A stretch of 64,000 nucleotides of DNA from Capitulum mitella (Eukaryota > Arthropoda > Thecostraca > Pollicipedomorpha > Pollicipedidae). Made by a program: the position numbers and the translations under genes. This document shows positions 12,301-23,297 of this stretch, one piece after another. The notes beneath the pieces were generated by a model. That model had not been told where the DNA came from and did no database searches. It saw nothing but the letters and a program-made list of their open reading frames with translations. The stretch is from NCBI GenBank assembly GCA_030062745.1, contig CP099842.1:10609838-10673837 (forward strand). Reading direction: 5' to 3'. How positions within the stretch are numbered: the stretch's first letter is position 1; the number at the start of each line of letters is the position of its first letter.

Positions 12301-14857
12301 GTGCTTGATGTGGGCTCTATAGCCACCAGCCTGTATAGTGCATTGGCGTGACATTTGTCTGGTAGATTGCAAGTCTGCACAACGTAACGTGATTTTTGCA
12401 TCTCTTTCCACTAGGAGGAGAACGAAGTGCCGGACGAGGAGACGGTGAACCAGATGATCGCGCGCAGCGAGGAAGAGCTGCAGATCTACCAGCAGCTGGA
12501 CCTGGAGCGGCGGCGCGAGGAGGCGCGACTGGGCGCCGCGCGCCGGCCGCGCCTCATCGAGGAGTCGGAGCTGCCCGACTGGCTGCTGCGCGACGAGGCC
12601 GAGATCGACGAGCTGACGCAGGAGGAGGACGAGAGCAGCCTGTTCGGCCGCGGCAGCCGCGCCAGGAAGGAGGTCGACTACTCGGACAGCCTCAACGACC
12701 GCGACTGGCTCAAGGCCATCGGCGTGAGTGGGGGGGGGGGGGGGGCAGCCGCTGGGAGGCAGGAAGACGTTGAACGGTTGCGGGTAATCATCTGGGGATC
12801 GGTCTCTGTTGTGTGTATGGGAGGGTGGGAAATCAACGTTGGCGGACACTGCATAGATCGTCGGCTGGCTGCCGGATGCCGTGGTGGCCGCTTGAGTGCG
12901 ATCCGTCCGCTCGCAGGCTGTGGACGAGGAGGGTAACGAGATCCTGGAGGACGAGGAGGACGAGTCGGGCGGGAAGAAGCGCGGCCGCCGCGGCGGCTCG
13001 TCCCGCTCGTCGGGCGCCAGCAGGAAAGTGCCGCGCGACGACGACGACGACCGGCCCAAGAAGAAGCGTGGCCGGCCGGGCGGCGCCGGCGGCCCCTCGC
13101 CGCGACTCCGGCAGGCCATGAAGCGCATCGTCCAGATGGTCATCGACTACGTGGACGCGTGAGGAGCGCAGCGGGCCGGGGGGGGGGGGGGCGCAGGGGG
13201 CAGGGCTGGCCGCCTGTGGGACCGCGGGGCACTGACAGGGCCGACAGGGCCGGTGTCATGCGACTCACTGTGACATGTGACGGTGGCCAGTGTGACGGTA
13301 CTGGTGTGATGCCCGACACTCTTCTGGTGTCATTGTGAGACGGGTCACCGATGGCGGGCTGGCGGCAGAGAGCAGCGGTCAAAGAACTGAAACGGTGTCC
13401 ATTGTGCCCACCCAGTGTCATCGGAAAATACCGCTCATTTTGGTGCAGACGTAGCCACGTTCTACGGCATCAATTTCTCGACGGATTCAAGACCGAGCGT
13501 TAGACTGGTGGCCGGTGTCGGCCGCTGATGGTGATCCGTGTTGGGCCGGAGGACGGCCGTTCGGCGTTTGTCTCCCGTCGGAGACCAGAGTCGTACTGAT
13601 CGGCGTCTTCTGTGTCGTTTGATAGGGACGGCCGAGTCCTGAGCGAGCCGTTCATGAAGCTGCCCTCCAGGAAGGACCTGCCGGACTACTACAAGGTCAT
13701 CCGCAAGCCCGTCGACATCAAGAAGGTTCTCACCAGGATTGACGAATGCAAGGTGGGTGCAGTGAAGCGTGTTACTGGAGCTGTGTTTCGTGTGTGGTAC
13801 TAGAACGGCAGTGCAGTTCTGTGGAACTATGCTGCATCCACGTTTTGTCTGGATTCTTTTTCCGTGGTGAATGTAGAAGACTCCACGTGTGTTGGCGTCG
13901 TTGTCCTGACGGCCGGCCGCCCGATGCGCAGTATAGCGACCTGGACGACCTGGAGGCGGACGTGCTGCTGATGTGCAAGAACACGCAGACCTACAACGAG
14001 GAGGCGTCGCTGATCCACGAGGACAGCATCGTGCTGGAGCGCGTGTTCGCGAACGCCCGGGTCAAGGTGGAAGCCGAGCAGGAGACGCAGCAGGAGGCGG
14101 AGAACGGTGAGTCGCCGGCCAGCGTTCTGCCGCCGCTGGCCCTCGGTATATGGGGCTGTCCCGCTGTAGACGGAGGGATCGGATACTCGGAACGTAAGAT
14201 GGTGACTGGATTCTTGGCGTCGGTACATACATTGAACAGAGTTGAGTATCGTTATCGATATCGATATTGGGTTTGGCAGTGAGCGTCTAATCGAAATATC
14301 TGTAGTCGTATTATTGGTATGTTGGTTGGTGGGATACCTGCGTCGATTGAAATTTGGTCAAAAATCCGTTTTTACGGCTTGCCCGATTGGAGCCAAGGAA
14401 AGTGATCCAACGCTCTCGTTTTTAGGCGCCACCCCTGCGGTGGATTGAGCCTCTTGCGAAATGTGCGTTGTCGGACTCGTTTAATCCTGCCTGGGACATT
14501 TTCGTAATGGGTATTCCGAGCTGTAATCATTGCGAACAACAGCAAAGCATACGAAGGCCACGGATACCACCTGCTGTTGAACACGTTCTCGAGAATTCAC
14601 GGCTGAACGTTTGATTGTGGCGCGGTCGCGAAGTGAAATAGTTCACTTTGATCGGAAAACCGAGGGTGCTAGATACGTGGCCGCATTTTCCAGATGACGT
14701 GGAAGACGAAGGGGAAGAGTCCTCGTCGAAGCGCAAGGCTCGCAGCAGTCGGAACGGGAACAAGAAGCGGCGTAAGCTGCGTATCGTCGATGACGACGAC
14801 GATGAAGAGGAAGAAGAGGAAGAGGAGGAAGAAGTGCGACCGGACGAAGAAAATGAG
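340..14857 (+). CDS. brm: Brahma / SMARCA2-4 type SWI/SNF ATPase (5' partial)
   Basis: Catalytic ATPase of BAF/PBAF nucleosome remodelling complexes, nuclear. I read 22 exons: 340-524, 814-1012, 1555-1895, 2096-2299, 2785-2946, 3622-3918, 4242-4379, 5232-5458, 5772-5896, 6523-6815, 7348-7590, 8297-8410, 8961-9199, 9639-9788, 10305-10437, 10936-11093, 11517-11637, 12415-12723, 12917-13158, 13626-13752, 13932-14106, 14694-14857. All have GT-AG borders and matching phases, giving about 1449 aa. Domains in order: QLQ ([15 protein letters not shown], exon 2), a Pro/Ala-rich linker (exon 3), HSA ([11 protein letters not shown], exons 4-6), BRK ([19 protein letters not shown], exons 7-8), SNF2 ATPase with [18 protein letters not shown] and LLTGTPLQN, helicase C lobe with [11 protein letters not shown] and [11 protein letters not shown], SnAC, AT-hook-like KKKRGRPGG, and a bromodomain with [14 protein letters not shown] and the acetyl-lysine Asn in KNTQTYNEE. 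The acidic tail follows. The terminal exon is uncertain: exon 22 either reads through to a TGA at 14894-14896 or splices to 15381, where TGA is the first codon. The third-exon acceptor is 1555 or 1558. Confidence 0.95.
3357..3575. repeat. 44-bp minisatellite, five copies (brm intron)
   Basis: A unit containing TCTGTCGCTCGGTCGG and GTGCGATGAGAGCTGCT recurs with starts at 3361, 3405, 3449, 3493 and 3537, exactly 44 bp apart, with few differences. It lies in the intron before the exon at 3622 and stops about 45 bp before that acceptor, so it does not contain the exon edge. Confidence 0.9.
4368..4820 (+). repeat. 31-bp minisatellite copying the brm exon-7 donor
   Basis: The array begins inside the end of the exon at 4242-4379 (GTGGAGCTGCAG) and repeats this exon end plus the donor GTGAGGACCG every 31 bp. 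The true donor is at 4380. Donor-equivalent positions follow at 4411, 4442, 4473, 4504, 4535, 4566, 4597, 4628, 4659, 4690, 4721, 4752, 4783 and 4814. Twelve of the fifteen keep GT, 4752 is GC, and 4442 and 4783 have lost it. The unit is not a multiple of three, and a TAG at 4431-4433 closes the reading frame. Confidence 0.95.
7746..7799. mobile_element. 54-bp hairpin element, copy 1 (brm intron)
   Basis: The element is bounded by perfect 8-bp inverted repeats GCTTGTCT ... AGACAAGC, exactly 54 bp end to end. Weaker similarity to copy 3 continues to about 7872 (GCGACAT..., then a stretch ending CACACCA). No coding capacity is present. It could be the terminal hairpin of a longer non-autonomous element. 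Confidence 0.6.
7970..8292. repeat. Degenerate ~25-bp minisatellite (brm intron)
   Basis: The phrase TGTCTGTGCTCTCGTGTGA with CGCCGG spacers recurs about every 25 bp at the left and decays into TCGTCTGATGCCG-type units toward the acceptor at 8296. The last unit runs into the polypyrimidine tract of the next exon (8297). Confidence 0.75.
8736..8789. mobile_element. 54-bp hairpin element, copy 2 (brm intron)
   Basis: It has the same GCTTGTCT/AGACAAGC 8-bp inverted ends and the same 54-bp length as the copy at 7746. The interior keeps GGTTGGGTCG and GACCTGTT. It is followed by GACATCAAA, as in the other copies. Confidence 0.6.
9918..9971. mobile_element. 54-bp hairpin element, copy 3 (brm intron)
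   Basis: It has GCTTGTCT/AGACAAGC ends, is 54 bp long, and its interior is closest to copy 1 (TGGATGGGT at the left, ACCTTTC at the right). Downstream similarity to copy 1 extends to about 10045, so the mobile unit may be about 125 bp with the hairpin at its left end. Confidence 0.6.
11680..12170. repeat. 38-bp minisatellite, about 13 copies (brm intron)
   Basis: The unit reads CCTGACCGGCCCAGACCACC plus GGCAGACCACTGCCCAGT and repeats about every 38 bp in the intron after the exon at 11517-11637. The last copies are degenerate. It starts about 40 bp after the donor and does not include the exon edge. Long antisense frames over this stretch are by-products of the repeat. Confidence 0.9.
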
Positions 14858-14972
14858 GTGCGTGTGGGAGGCCGACTTTTTCAAGCCGGGGACTGATCCC
14901 AGTCCTGATGTTAGTGTTTTGCGTGATGTTCGGGATCAATATTTTTTTCTTTTTGTGCTTGTGGCTTGCGGC

Positions 14973-14978
14973 ATTAAA
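14973..14978 (+). terminator. brm: Candidate brm poly(A) signal (ATTAAA)
   Basis: The common variant signal ATTAAA lies 77 nt after the read-through stop TGA (14894-14896) and is followed by a GT-rich stretch. It would serve if exon 22 is terminal. If a further exon at 15381 is used, another signal applies, and I see no clear AATAAA there. Confidence 0.35.
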
Positions 14979-16052
14979 TAGCCTCGTCATTGAAATGCTT
15001 GTGGGGTAGAAGTCAGTGCTGGTACTTGTGAAGTGCGCGTGTGCTTTGGATGCAGCTCTGTTTGGTTTGCGTCCGATACAGCAAGGCCAGGACATGGCGT
15101 TGACCGGAAATACCTGACCGGTGATGAATAATGGCCTTCTGCTCGCAACTTGCCCAGTAATACTACTGCGTTCACCGCCTCCAGTCAGGAGTCATTGCCA
15201 GCTGAGGGAAGCGTTTTTCGACCTCAGTTTAAGTGGCCTTACCGTTGATACCGTTGAAGAACGGGTCTGTTTCGTTTGTTTGCGCCCGGTGGGACCTGGT
15301 GGTTTTCCGCGTGTGAGGCAAGCTGCCATGGGACCTGTCATATCGCAGCCAGTCGACTGACAATTGCTGTTGTTTTCCAGTGACGACGCACGGATCGGAG
15401 GAACCCACCCGCAGACGCCGTTTTCGACGCTTTACTTATTTAAAGCATGGCCGTCTCACTGGTTTCGTACAATAATGGCAGCACGTCGGAAGCTACTCTG
15501 TCGCTCGTGATTCCTCTAAGTATTATGATTTGGCGCGGATGTTCATGAATACTGTAGTTCGGTGCGATGTTGGCTTCCCTGAGGTAATCGTGTTTCCCTT
15601 ATTGTAGGACTATAGACTATTTTTGTTCTTGTAGTCTTCAATCGCATTATCAATACACCTGTAGACCGTACTCGGGGCGTGTGTATTCAGCACTCCCGGA
15701 TGACCACCAGTGTACCGTTCGCGAGACTCGCGAGTTGCCGAGAGTCAGCCCTCGGGCTGTCCCAGTAGGTTAGTTTTCGAACGCCATTCGGACTTCAGTT
15801 ATTGCTTGCGTTGTCGAGAAAAATTCGCAGCCTCTGCCGGAATCACGATGCACGAGTACTGAGCCGTGTACATTGTTTACAGTTTGATAAACACTGCCGT
15901 ACTTACCAGACTTACCTCGGTGCCCGCCGGAGTAAACGCGAGATAACTTGGTGCGCCTATCGAGGTAACTTGGGTGACATCACAGGCTAGTTCATGAACG
16001 CCAAGTGGCAGAAAGTGCCAACCAAGGTAACCTGGCGCGCCTCGTAGGTCAG
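14979..16052. other. Convergent intergenic stretch brm-DOHH
   Basis: No gene is recognisable. A good acceptor at 15380 (GTTTTCCAG) could open a last brm exon whose first codon is TGA. Short similar phrases (AACTTGG with GCGCCT) recur around 15950-16040. Confidence 0.5.
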
Positions 16053-16058
16053 TTTATT
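16053..16058 (-). terminator. DOHH: DOHH poly(A) signal
   Basis: AATAAA on the minus strand lies about 97 nt downstream of the DOHH stop codon (16157-16155), a normal spacing for a cleavage and polyadenylation signal. Confidence 0.6.
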
Positions 16059-16154
16059 AATGGGGCTCAGCTGTCCACACCGCCACCATATTCCATACAT
16101 TACACAGCGTCGGACGTAGAGCGTTGCGTCGGATGAGATGGCGGGGGCTCAGCG

Positions 16155-19100
16155 TTATGCGGCCTTCACCAGGCCGTCCGCGTACTGGAACTCGGCGCTC
16201 TGGCTGTAGTCGCACATGTCGAGCGCCACCTCGACCGACTCGCGGACGGGTCGCGCCGCGTCCGAGCCGTACTGGGCCAGCACGCGCTGACACTCGTCCG
16301 TGCCGATGGAGCCCAGCGCCTCGGCACACTCGTGCCGCACCTGCCCGGGCCGCAGAGACACGTCACGATGACGGAGACCGTTACCGGTGGGAGACGCGTG
16401 ACGAGGGCAAACGCGTCACGAGCGGTGGGGGGGGGGAGCGTTACGGCAGCGGGCGGATATGGGCTATGGATGATGGCCACCCCCTTTGCCACCCTGGAGG
16501 GGAGAGATGCGTTACAAAAGCGAGCATGAGGTGTGCTCTGGGCGCCGGGGCTATGGCGCCAACCATGGAGCGGACACTGCCACCGGGAAACCCGACGGGT
16601 CTCCGGGGCCGTGAGCCGGCCCCGTGGGTAACTGATCGAGCTCAATCGAGCCCAGTGCGATAACCGGGCGCAAAACGACCTCAGTAGTCGGCGCGCCCGA
16701 AAACACCAATAAACAACAAACAATCAGTGCGATGACCACAGTGAATCACCGCCAGCGCGATAGCCTAGACATCCACGGCCAGGGCATGCCCCAACACTCC
16801 TCACAACAGGCACGGGTGTGGGTTCAGCACGGTTCAGCAAATGGGGGGAGGGGACAAACTAACCGCAAGTCTACCGAAAATAGGTACGGCTCTGGGTAAA
16901 ATTCACATTTTTCGGGCGCTGTATGACCAACTACGGTCGAAACCCCGTTTGTTAGATTTGAAAGTTCAAGAAATTGTACAGCAAATGGGAAATACCCATA
17001 TCATACCTTAAAACTAGGGGGACAAATCACCGCTTTTGGAACAATGCGTGGGACATCTACCCCATAGCCCGGCAGAGATTACACTCGCTACAACAGTGGT
17101 GCTAAGGAACCGTTCACTGACCATGTAGCTCTCCTGCTGGTTGCGCAAGCAGTCAGCCAGCTGTGACGTGCAGGCCGGATGCGCCACCTGACCCAGGACG
17201 TATGCGATCTCGTGTCGGAACAGGGCCGAGCCGCAGGTCAGGCCTGCCAGACAGTCAGTCCACGCGTCGACATTGTCCAAATCGGCCGGTCAGTCAAGGC
17301 CAGCGCACATCGGCAAGGTACGAAAGGACCGCGCCGCCCCGGCAACACGCACGTCATACCAGCAGTTGAAAACACACGCCGGACACCGACTGTCTTCGCC
17401 AGTTTCCACAATTAAGCAAGGCGTCCGAATCAAACCACTGTATCCCTGGCCGTCAGCATGCAAACACTAGATGGAAACTTCGACTGCCTTCGGAAGCTCC
17501 TATGGTTACGCGAGGTCTCCTGAAGCAGACTGTTGTATCCCCGGGCCCCAGCATATCACGGTCGTGACCACCGGCATCTCGCTGCCCGCGGGCCAGCCGA
17601 CCCCTGCGCCGCGGCGCGTCTCACCGTCAGCCAGGGCGCGTACGCTGTCGGCGTCGCCGCGGTTCCGCAGCGAGAACATGGCCCGGTACCGCTCGAAGAG
17701 GGACAGCGACTCGTCCAGCAGGGCCTCCCGCAGCTGGGCGCAGCTCAGCGGACTGGGCTCGTTCACCGGCGGCGTCGGGTCCACCGACTTGTACGGGTTT
17801 GTCGTCAGACTCTCCGACTCGCCCTGCGGGCCGCCAACAGACACACCGTGAACCGATTCGGCCGAGACGCAGTTCAGGTCTGTGGTGTCAGCAGCCAGTG
17901 CAGAGGCTCGCGACGCTGCTGATGCACTCATCATTCGGCTGAAAAGACGGGAAGACTGCAGAGGGATGTAGTCTGGTGTAGTCTGATATGTAGTCAAAAC
18001 GGAAACTATGCGACATCCCTCCAACGTACAAAGGAGATCTGCGTTTTGGGAAACGCGGAAGGCACAGCAAATATCATGACGACGTAAAAATTGTGTTAAC
18101 GCAATCTATCATGACGACGTAAAAATTGTGTCAACGCAATCAGCAATTTTTTACGCATGGCACTGTCTACCGGGCCACAGGCGCAGAGCAGAAACGCGAG
18201 GAAAATGCACCGAACCAGAACAGCACCCGAGTACAGAACGTCGGCCAGCGGACCGCGAACGTCACGACCGAGCTGGCGCCGCCTTTCCACCTCCTCCCGC
18301 CCCACGACGGACCTGGTGCCGCCTTTCCACCTCCTCCCACCCCAGGACGGACCTAGCGCCGCCTTTACATCTCCCGCCCCAGGACGGACCTGGCGCCGCC
18401 TTTACACCCCCTCCCGCCCCAGGACGGACCTGGCGCCGCCTTTCCACCTCCTGCCGCCCCACGACGGACCTGGCGCCGCCTTTCCACTTCCTCCCACCCC
18501 AGGACGGACCTGGCGCCGCCTTTACATCTCCTCCCGCCCCAGGACGGATCTGGCGCCGCCTTTACACCTCCTCCCGCCCCAGGACGGACCTGGCGCCGCC
18601 TTTCCACATCTCCCGCCCCAGGACGGACCTGGCGCCGCCTTTCCACCCCCTCCCGCCCCAGGACGGACCTGGCGCCGCCTTTACATCCTCCCGCCCCAGG
18701 ACGGACCTGGCGCGCCTTTCCACCCCCTCCCGCCCCAGGACGGACCTGGCGCCGCTGCAGCCACTCGATCCGACCGACGGCCAGCTGGCAGGTCTCGGCC
18801 ACCTCCTGAGCCGGGTCAGAGCTGAGCCGCCTCAGCACCGGCAGCGCCGCCGGGTCGCCGATGGCGCCCAGCGCCTCACCTGCGGCAGCGGAGCGGGCCG
18901 CGTCAGTCTGCGTCCCACACGGCCGACACCGGCCCCGGACGGACGATAATGGCCACAGAAGGCCGACAATGGACCACAGACGGCCGAAAATGGTCACAGA
19001 CGGCCGACACCGGCCCCGACCAGCCACAGCCGTACAGCCACGGACCGACAGCCCATCTCAGCTACAGAACCACACTGAACAGTTCGCACTGAACGGGGAG

Positions 19101-19617
19101 CGCACAGCGAACAGGACCTAATGGAGAACAATGCTCCACTTATCCAGAGCAGGATCTAATAGAGAGCAATATTCCACTTATCCAGAGCTCTGAGGCGGAT
19201 TCGTGTAGACGGGTGAACGGCCAGTGGCAATGAGGTCGATGTGCCAACTTGAGCTGGCCGGCGGATGTATTCGGCGTACCGTTGCACGAGTTCGCACTCA
19301 CCAGCTTCGTGGCGGACCATCAGATCCTCTTTGGTGTCCTCCAGCACGGCAGTCAGCACGGGCAGCGCCTCTGTGAGCCCCATCTGGCCCAGGCAGTAGG
19401 CCAGCTCGTGTTTGAGCAGGGCCGAGTCGTCCGTGAACGCAGCGCTGATGAGCTCCACCGACTCAGAGCAGGGCAGATTCCTCAGCGTGAACAGTGCCCG
19501 CATCCGCTCCTTCAGCGGCCGCGACACGTCACACAGCACGGCACCGATGGCGCGCAGCTTCTCCCCAGACACCTGCGGCGGCGCCGGAGCCGCCGGCGAC
19601 GACTCCTCAATCTTCAT
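16155..19617 (-). CDS. DOHH: Deoxyhypusine hydroxylase
   Basis: HEAT-like-repeat di-iron monooxygenase that completes hypusine formation on eIF5A (cytosolic). Coding exons, 5' to 3' on the minus strand: 19617-19302, 18879-18746, 17823-17625, 17243-17122, 16340-16155. Phases match throughout and give 318 aa, close to the 302 aa of human DOHH. All four His-Glu metal-binding motifs are present: LLKHELAYCLGQM and MVRHEAGEALGAIGD in the N-terminal half, LFRHEIAYVLGQV and MVRHECAEALGSIG in the C-terminal half. Other family landmarks are EVAETCQLAV and ALLDESLSLFERYRAMFSLRN. The start is the ATG at 19617, nine nt inside an exon whose acceptor is at 19627, so a non-coding 5' exon should lie upstream. 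The donor of exon 2 is embedded in a minisatellite (see 18265-18760). Confidence 0.96.
18073..18142. repeat. 35-bp direct repeat, two copies (DOHH intron)
   Basis: The sequence ATCATGACGACGTAAAAATT plus GTGTTAACGCAATC occurs at 18073 and again at 18108 with one change. A third partial echo (AATTTTTTACGC) follows. Confidence 0.85.
18265..18760 (-). repeat. 38-40-bp minisatellite copying the DOHH exon-2 donor
   Basis: Read on the minus strand, exon 2 ends in CGGCGCCAG with donor GTCCGTCC. This edge recurs about twelve more times downstream in units of 38-40 bp of the form GGCGCCAG/GTCCGTCCTGGGGC. The true last exon base is 18746. The next copies put a donor at about 18706 and 18668. The first step is 39 bp, so using the second donor would keep the frame and add 13 residues. 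The minus-strand frame stays open through much of the array. Confidence 0.9.
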
Positions 19618-19649
19618 TGTCTGGAGCTGAACAAAACAACAGCTGTGTG

Positions 19650-21660
19650 ATGCCACAGAAGATTATTACAGGATTACAACATTACAGTATTTGTAGTTTT
19701 CAAAAAATTTATGTTTCCCAAAAAGCATTCAGTTTTTGTCAATATGCACTCTTCCATGAGCCACTAATGTATTTTGGTTTATGGCTCAGTGTTCTGAATA
19801 GCTATATATATATATCAGCTAAGCCAATGACTACTGCATTAAAACAAAGTTCTAGTGGCAGGCACTGTGCTGTCATAATTGGTCTTAAAAGGAAACAAAA
19901 TATAAACTGCATGACAATATAAATGGGGCACTTAAAAAGTACATGCTAAATCAACAATGGTCAGCAGAACTTCTAGTATGTTCTCATTAGGTACAGGTGC
20001 ATATTTAGGTTTAGTGATGGCAGTGTGCCAACAGAACACATGAAACAAGACCTAAAATTTTAGGTGTCCTAGTAAAGAGTATGTTTTTTCCTGCTGCATT
20101 TACAACTTAGGAATCATCCATCTAATTATGTAATGCTGGGGGAGGGTGGAAAGAGTTTGCTAATAATGACAAGGCATTACAACAGGAGGGTGGGGGTGTG
20201 ACAGAGCATTATGTACAGCTCTGTCAAAAAGGAAAAGAGGCTAACAGCTTAAAATGACTAAAAAGTCACCCCTAGTAATTCCTCATAACCTCAGACTCTG
20301 TTAACCAATGATATCAAACTAAAACAAGTGTCATACCATTCAAAATGCCAGGACAGACAAGCAGAGGGGGTGGTAGTGCTGGCTGGACTTCATACAGTTT
20401 TGGGGGGTGGGGGTTTGGTTGATTATTACAAAACATTACAAAGGAGGGCAGGGGGTTAAAAAATGTGGGACAATTCATGGAAAGCCTTCTAACACAAAGC
20501 TCAGCAGTAATGCAGAATAACCATTCTTGGTTCTGCCAAAGGGTACTGCCAGAGGGTCAAAACTCAAAATGCAAGAAAGAGAGGGGCAAAGGACACCACA
20601 GTCACATCAACATGTGGCAAAATTCATCAGTACTGCAGACAACATGATAGTACTCATTGCACCCCTCACAAAATGCATTTTATGAAGCCCACAAGCAAGT
20701 TCATATCTTTTCACAGACCACTTTTGCTATATGTAAGATCCAAAAGAGCACACAAGCTATCCTATTAAAGAAAGAAATGGTGGCATACCAGTAAGGTTTC
20801 CAAAGGAAATGGACTTATATTTCACTGTAAGCAAACATGACTGGAACTGGCAGCACCATCTTGTTTACACTGCCTTTCCTCCAAGGATGCTCATTTACTG
20901 CATAACATTTGATGATGTCATCAGTCAATGATACTAGAGGCCACAGGCTGATAAAGGGATGCTAATGGGGCATAATCCTTGTGCTGAAGGCACAACCCTG
21001 TGCCGGAAGTACAGTATAGGGCACGGTATAGGGTACTACAGGTCACAGGCCAATACAGGGTCCAACTGGACTTGGCTCTGTCCACCAGAGGTTTGGCTGC
21101 ATGTCTAAATAGGTCAGGTAATGCTAGGTTAAGTTAAGTTAGGCTGGGTTAGATTGGGTTTATTTAGGTTAGGCATCTTGTTAATCTTGTTTATTATCCA
21201 TTAAGTTTGGTTATACTGGTGACATCATAAGGCCCAAAACACCTCAACTTTGGAGACTGCCCTTTATGAATTTTTTACCAGAGAATTGCAGCAGAAATCA
21301 AACAAACAAGAGGCACAGCAATCAACAACAAATTGGACAATAGTACTATTTGGTAATTTTTTCACATTCTTCATCTCAGAATGGTATTATGTATTGCTGA
21401 ATCACAAACATTTGCCTTAAGAACATCTGTTGTATGATTTTCTGTGCCATTTATGCTATTTTTATCACAAAACAAGTGCTTGGTAAAAATGTGGTGCAGA
21501 GCCAGCCCTTCATTACACTGTTTCCTTTAGTACAGGCAAACTACTACCACACCAGTGTTCTTCCCCTCCCAGATCTATATAGATATCTCCATGCTGCCAA
21601 AGCAACTGTTTATGGCAAAGTACCATGTACCTAGCTAAACAAAAATTGAAATGCAGTCTT
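19650..21660. other. CpG-depleted, AT-rich block (probable DOHH intron 1)
   Basis: Across about 2 kb I count only two CpG dinucleotides (near 21003 and 21024), while TpG and CpA are common. The exon on the left and sequence right of about 21780 are rich in CpG. No coding exon, RNA gene or transposon end is recognisable. A short TA run lies near 19804. The block fits the first intron of DOHH, with the transcription start to its right. CpG loss of this kind is the expected trace of germline methylation. Confidence 0.65.
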
Positions 21661-21779
21661 CCTTCTGGTGTAAAGGTCCTCTATAATCCACCGCATGTCT
21701 ATCCAGGAACAAATAAGCAAAAAATGCAAAGAGAGAAGCAGGGGGAATCCCACTCACCACTGACTCAAACCGAAGAAGC

Positions 21780-22260
21780 TCCAAACTGCGTCAAACTACG
21801 CAACTGAACAGACTGTGCCGCTATTCTTGAGCTAGGGTCCAGGAGCTTGAACCAAGCACCACAAGTAAGACGCCGATCACACAAATTTGTACAAGTGATG
21901 CGCGTATGGGGTACGTCTAATTTTGTTCTTGTCGAAATGGGGCGCACAGCCGGTCGGGCTCAAGCGTCCATGGAGGTATGTCTGACGTATCCTAATGTCT
22001 GAGTCAGATCTTAGAAATGTGTTTGTCTCAACTGCGCCAAATAGTACAAGGCAATAGGCAATACAAACGAGACAACTAATTATCTGTATTTAGACGTACG
22101 AATTTCACGATACGAATCCCTAGGATTATCATCAGAAACGTAGCCAGCCAAGAGCCAGAAGGACCACTTAACCCAGGTCAAAAAGTTTCAGAAACTGGCC
22201 ATACTTGTCACAGACATTTTTTTAAGACGAAAGTATTCAAAATTAAAAGTAATGTATTCT
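21780..22260 (-). promoter_or_regulatory. DOHH: Inferred DOHH promoter / 5' exon region
   Basis: CpG frequency returns abruptly to the genomic norm at about 21780, immediately upstream of the CpG-depleted block. In animals with gene-body methylation the promoter is the unmethylated segment before such a block. No TATA box or first exon could be fixed by eye, so the call rests on base composition and on the need for a non-coding 5' exon. Confidence 0.35.
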
Positions 22261-22310
22261 CATGTTTAGAATCTAAGTGTATTTTTTAATGGTGTCAGCC
22301 TCCAAAGGCA

Positions 22311-22495
22311 TAGGAGCACAGGCGCACTAAGGGGGGAGGGGGCAGAGGGCCCGGGTCCCCCTTAGGCCCGTATTATTTGTGCAAACCATTGCACATCGTT
22401 TTCCCGGCAGGCGGTTTTCATATGATTTCAGTTCACACTAAGCTCCGTCCCCTCCCCCCTTAAGACAATCCCGGCTGCGCCCCTGCGTAGGAGCA
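22311..22495. mobile_element. hAT-like MITE, 169 bp with 8-bp target duplication
   Basis: The direct repeat TAGGAGCA flanks the insert at 22311-22318 and 22488-22495. The interior begins CAGGCGCACTAAGGGGGG and ends CCCCCCTTAAG...GCGCCCCTGCG, so the termini are imperfect inverted repeats. An 8-bp duplication with CAGG/CCTG-type ends is characteristic of hAT elements. There is no transposase, so it is a non-autonomous copy. Confidence 0.6.
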
Positions 22496-23224
22496 TCCAG
22501 AAAAAGTGGGGGAGCCAAAGACATTTTCTGCCCGAGGACTTATGCCGAATTCCCTCAAAAGTGGGGGCATGACCCCTACCCCCTGTTTCTCTGCCCATGA
22601 CTGTCCCCATGTTTGGAATGAAATGGTGTGAGTCTTGTAAAATGGTCTAGTTACCTCTTAGGTATTTTTACGTTATCCGTGACCCCTCTCCTTCACGAGG
22701 ATCCTGGCTCAACGATGTTATCATGGCATGAATTTTGCGTTATTCCTGAGTGTTCTGATGGCGTGTTTCTGGCTCTGTGACGAGGAGAGCTTTCAGTCTT
22801 GGGTCCCGATATCACTTCGAATTGTGATTGATTATACCAGTTAACGTGACCTAGGGATCACATACTTTATTAAAGCCTCCCAAAACGACTTCACGTTTTT
22901 CAGTTCAACAAGTTCACAGCTCCGTAGTCCACGGCCCCTGAGGTTCCCACGCAACGTATACTGCGTCGCGGGACCGCGCTTGGAAGGTGGAATGCCGAGA
23001 GGTGCACTTCCAGTGTTACAATGTGGGTTGCAAAGGGTCCACCGCCAGTGTGGAGGAAAGGGCTGCAAGGTGTCCACCTCCGGCGTGACGGGGCACACTG
23101 TCAGGAGGCTCACGCCGGCACCACCGGCGGGTAGAGGAAGGTAGCCCAGGTCAATGACAGCTGCTTCAGGAGTCAGGTCCAACAGGGTTCGGCGTGAGCA
23201 TCAACAGAACCGCATCCGACAGCG
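22496..23224. other. Intergenic DOHH-FGGY, no gene identified
   Basis: The only long frame is a minus-strand one at 22841-23182 (113 aa, containing LLTVCPVTPEVDTLQ and KNVKSFWEALIKYV). I do not recognise it; it could be a repeat-derived fragment. The rest shows nothing coding. Confidence 0.4.
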
Positions 23225-23230
23225 TTTATT
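23225..23230 (-). terminator. Candidate FGGY poly(A) signal
   Basis: AATAAA on the minus strand lies about 340 nt beyond the FGGY stop codon at 23570-23572. Nothing closer matches the canonical hexamer as well. Confidence 0.4.
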
Positions 23231-23297
23231 GCCCAATGCCATGGTCGGAAACAATAGTATCAAAACATTATCCCAGCAAAATGCGGTAAAAAAAGGT

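Noticed and set aside
18128..18949. Plus-strand frames of 222-273 aa over the DOHH intron
   Set aside because: Antisense reading of the exon-2 donor minisatellite.
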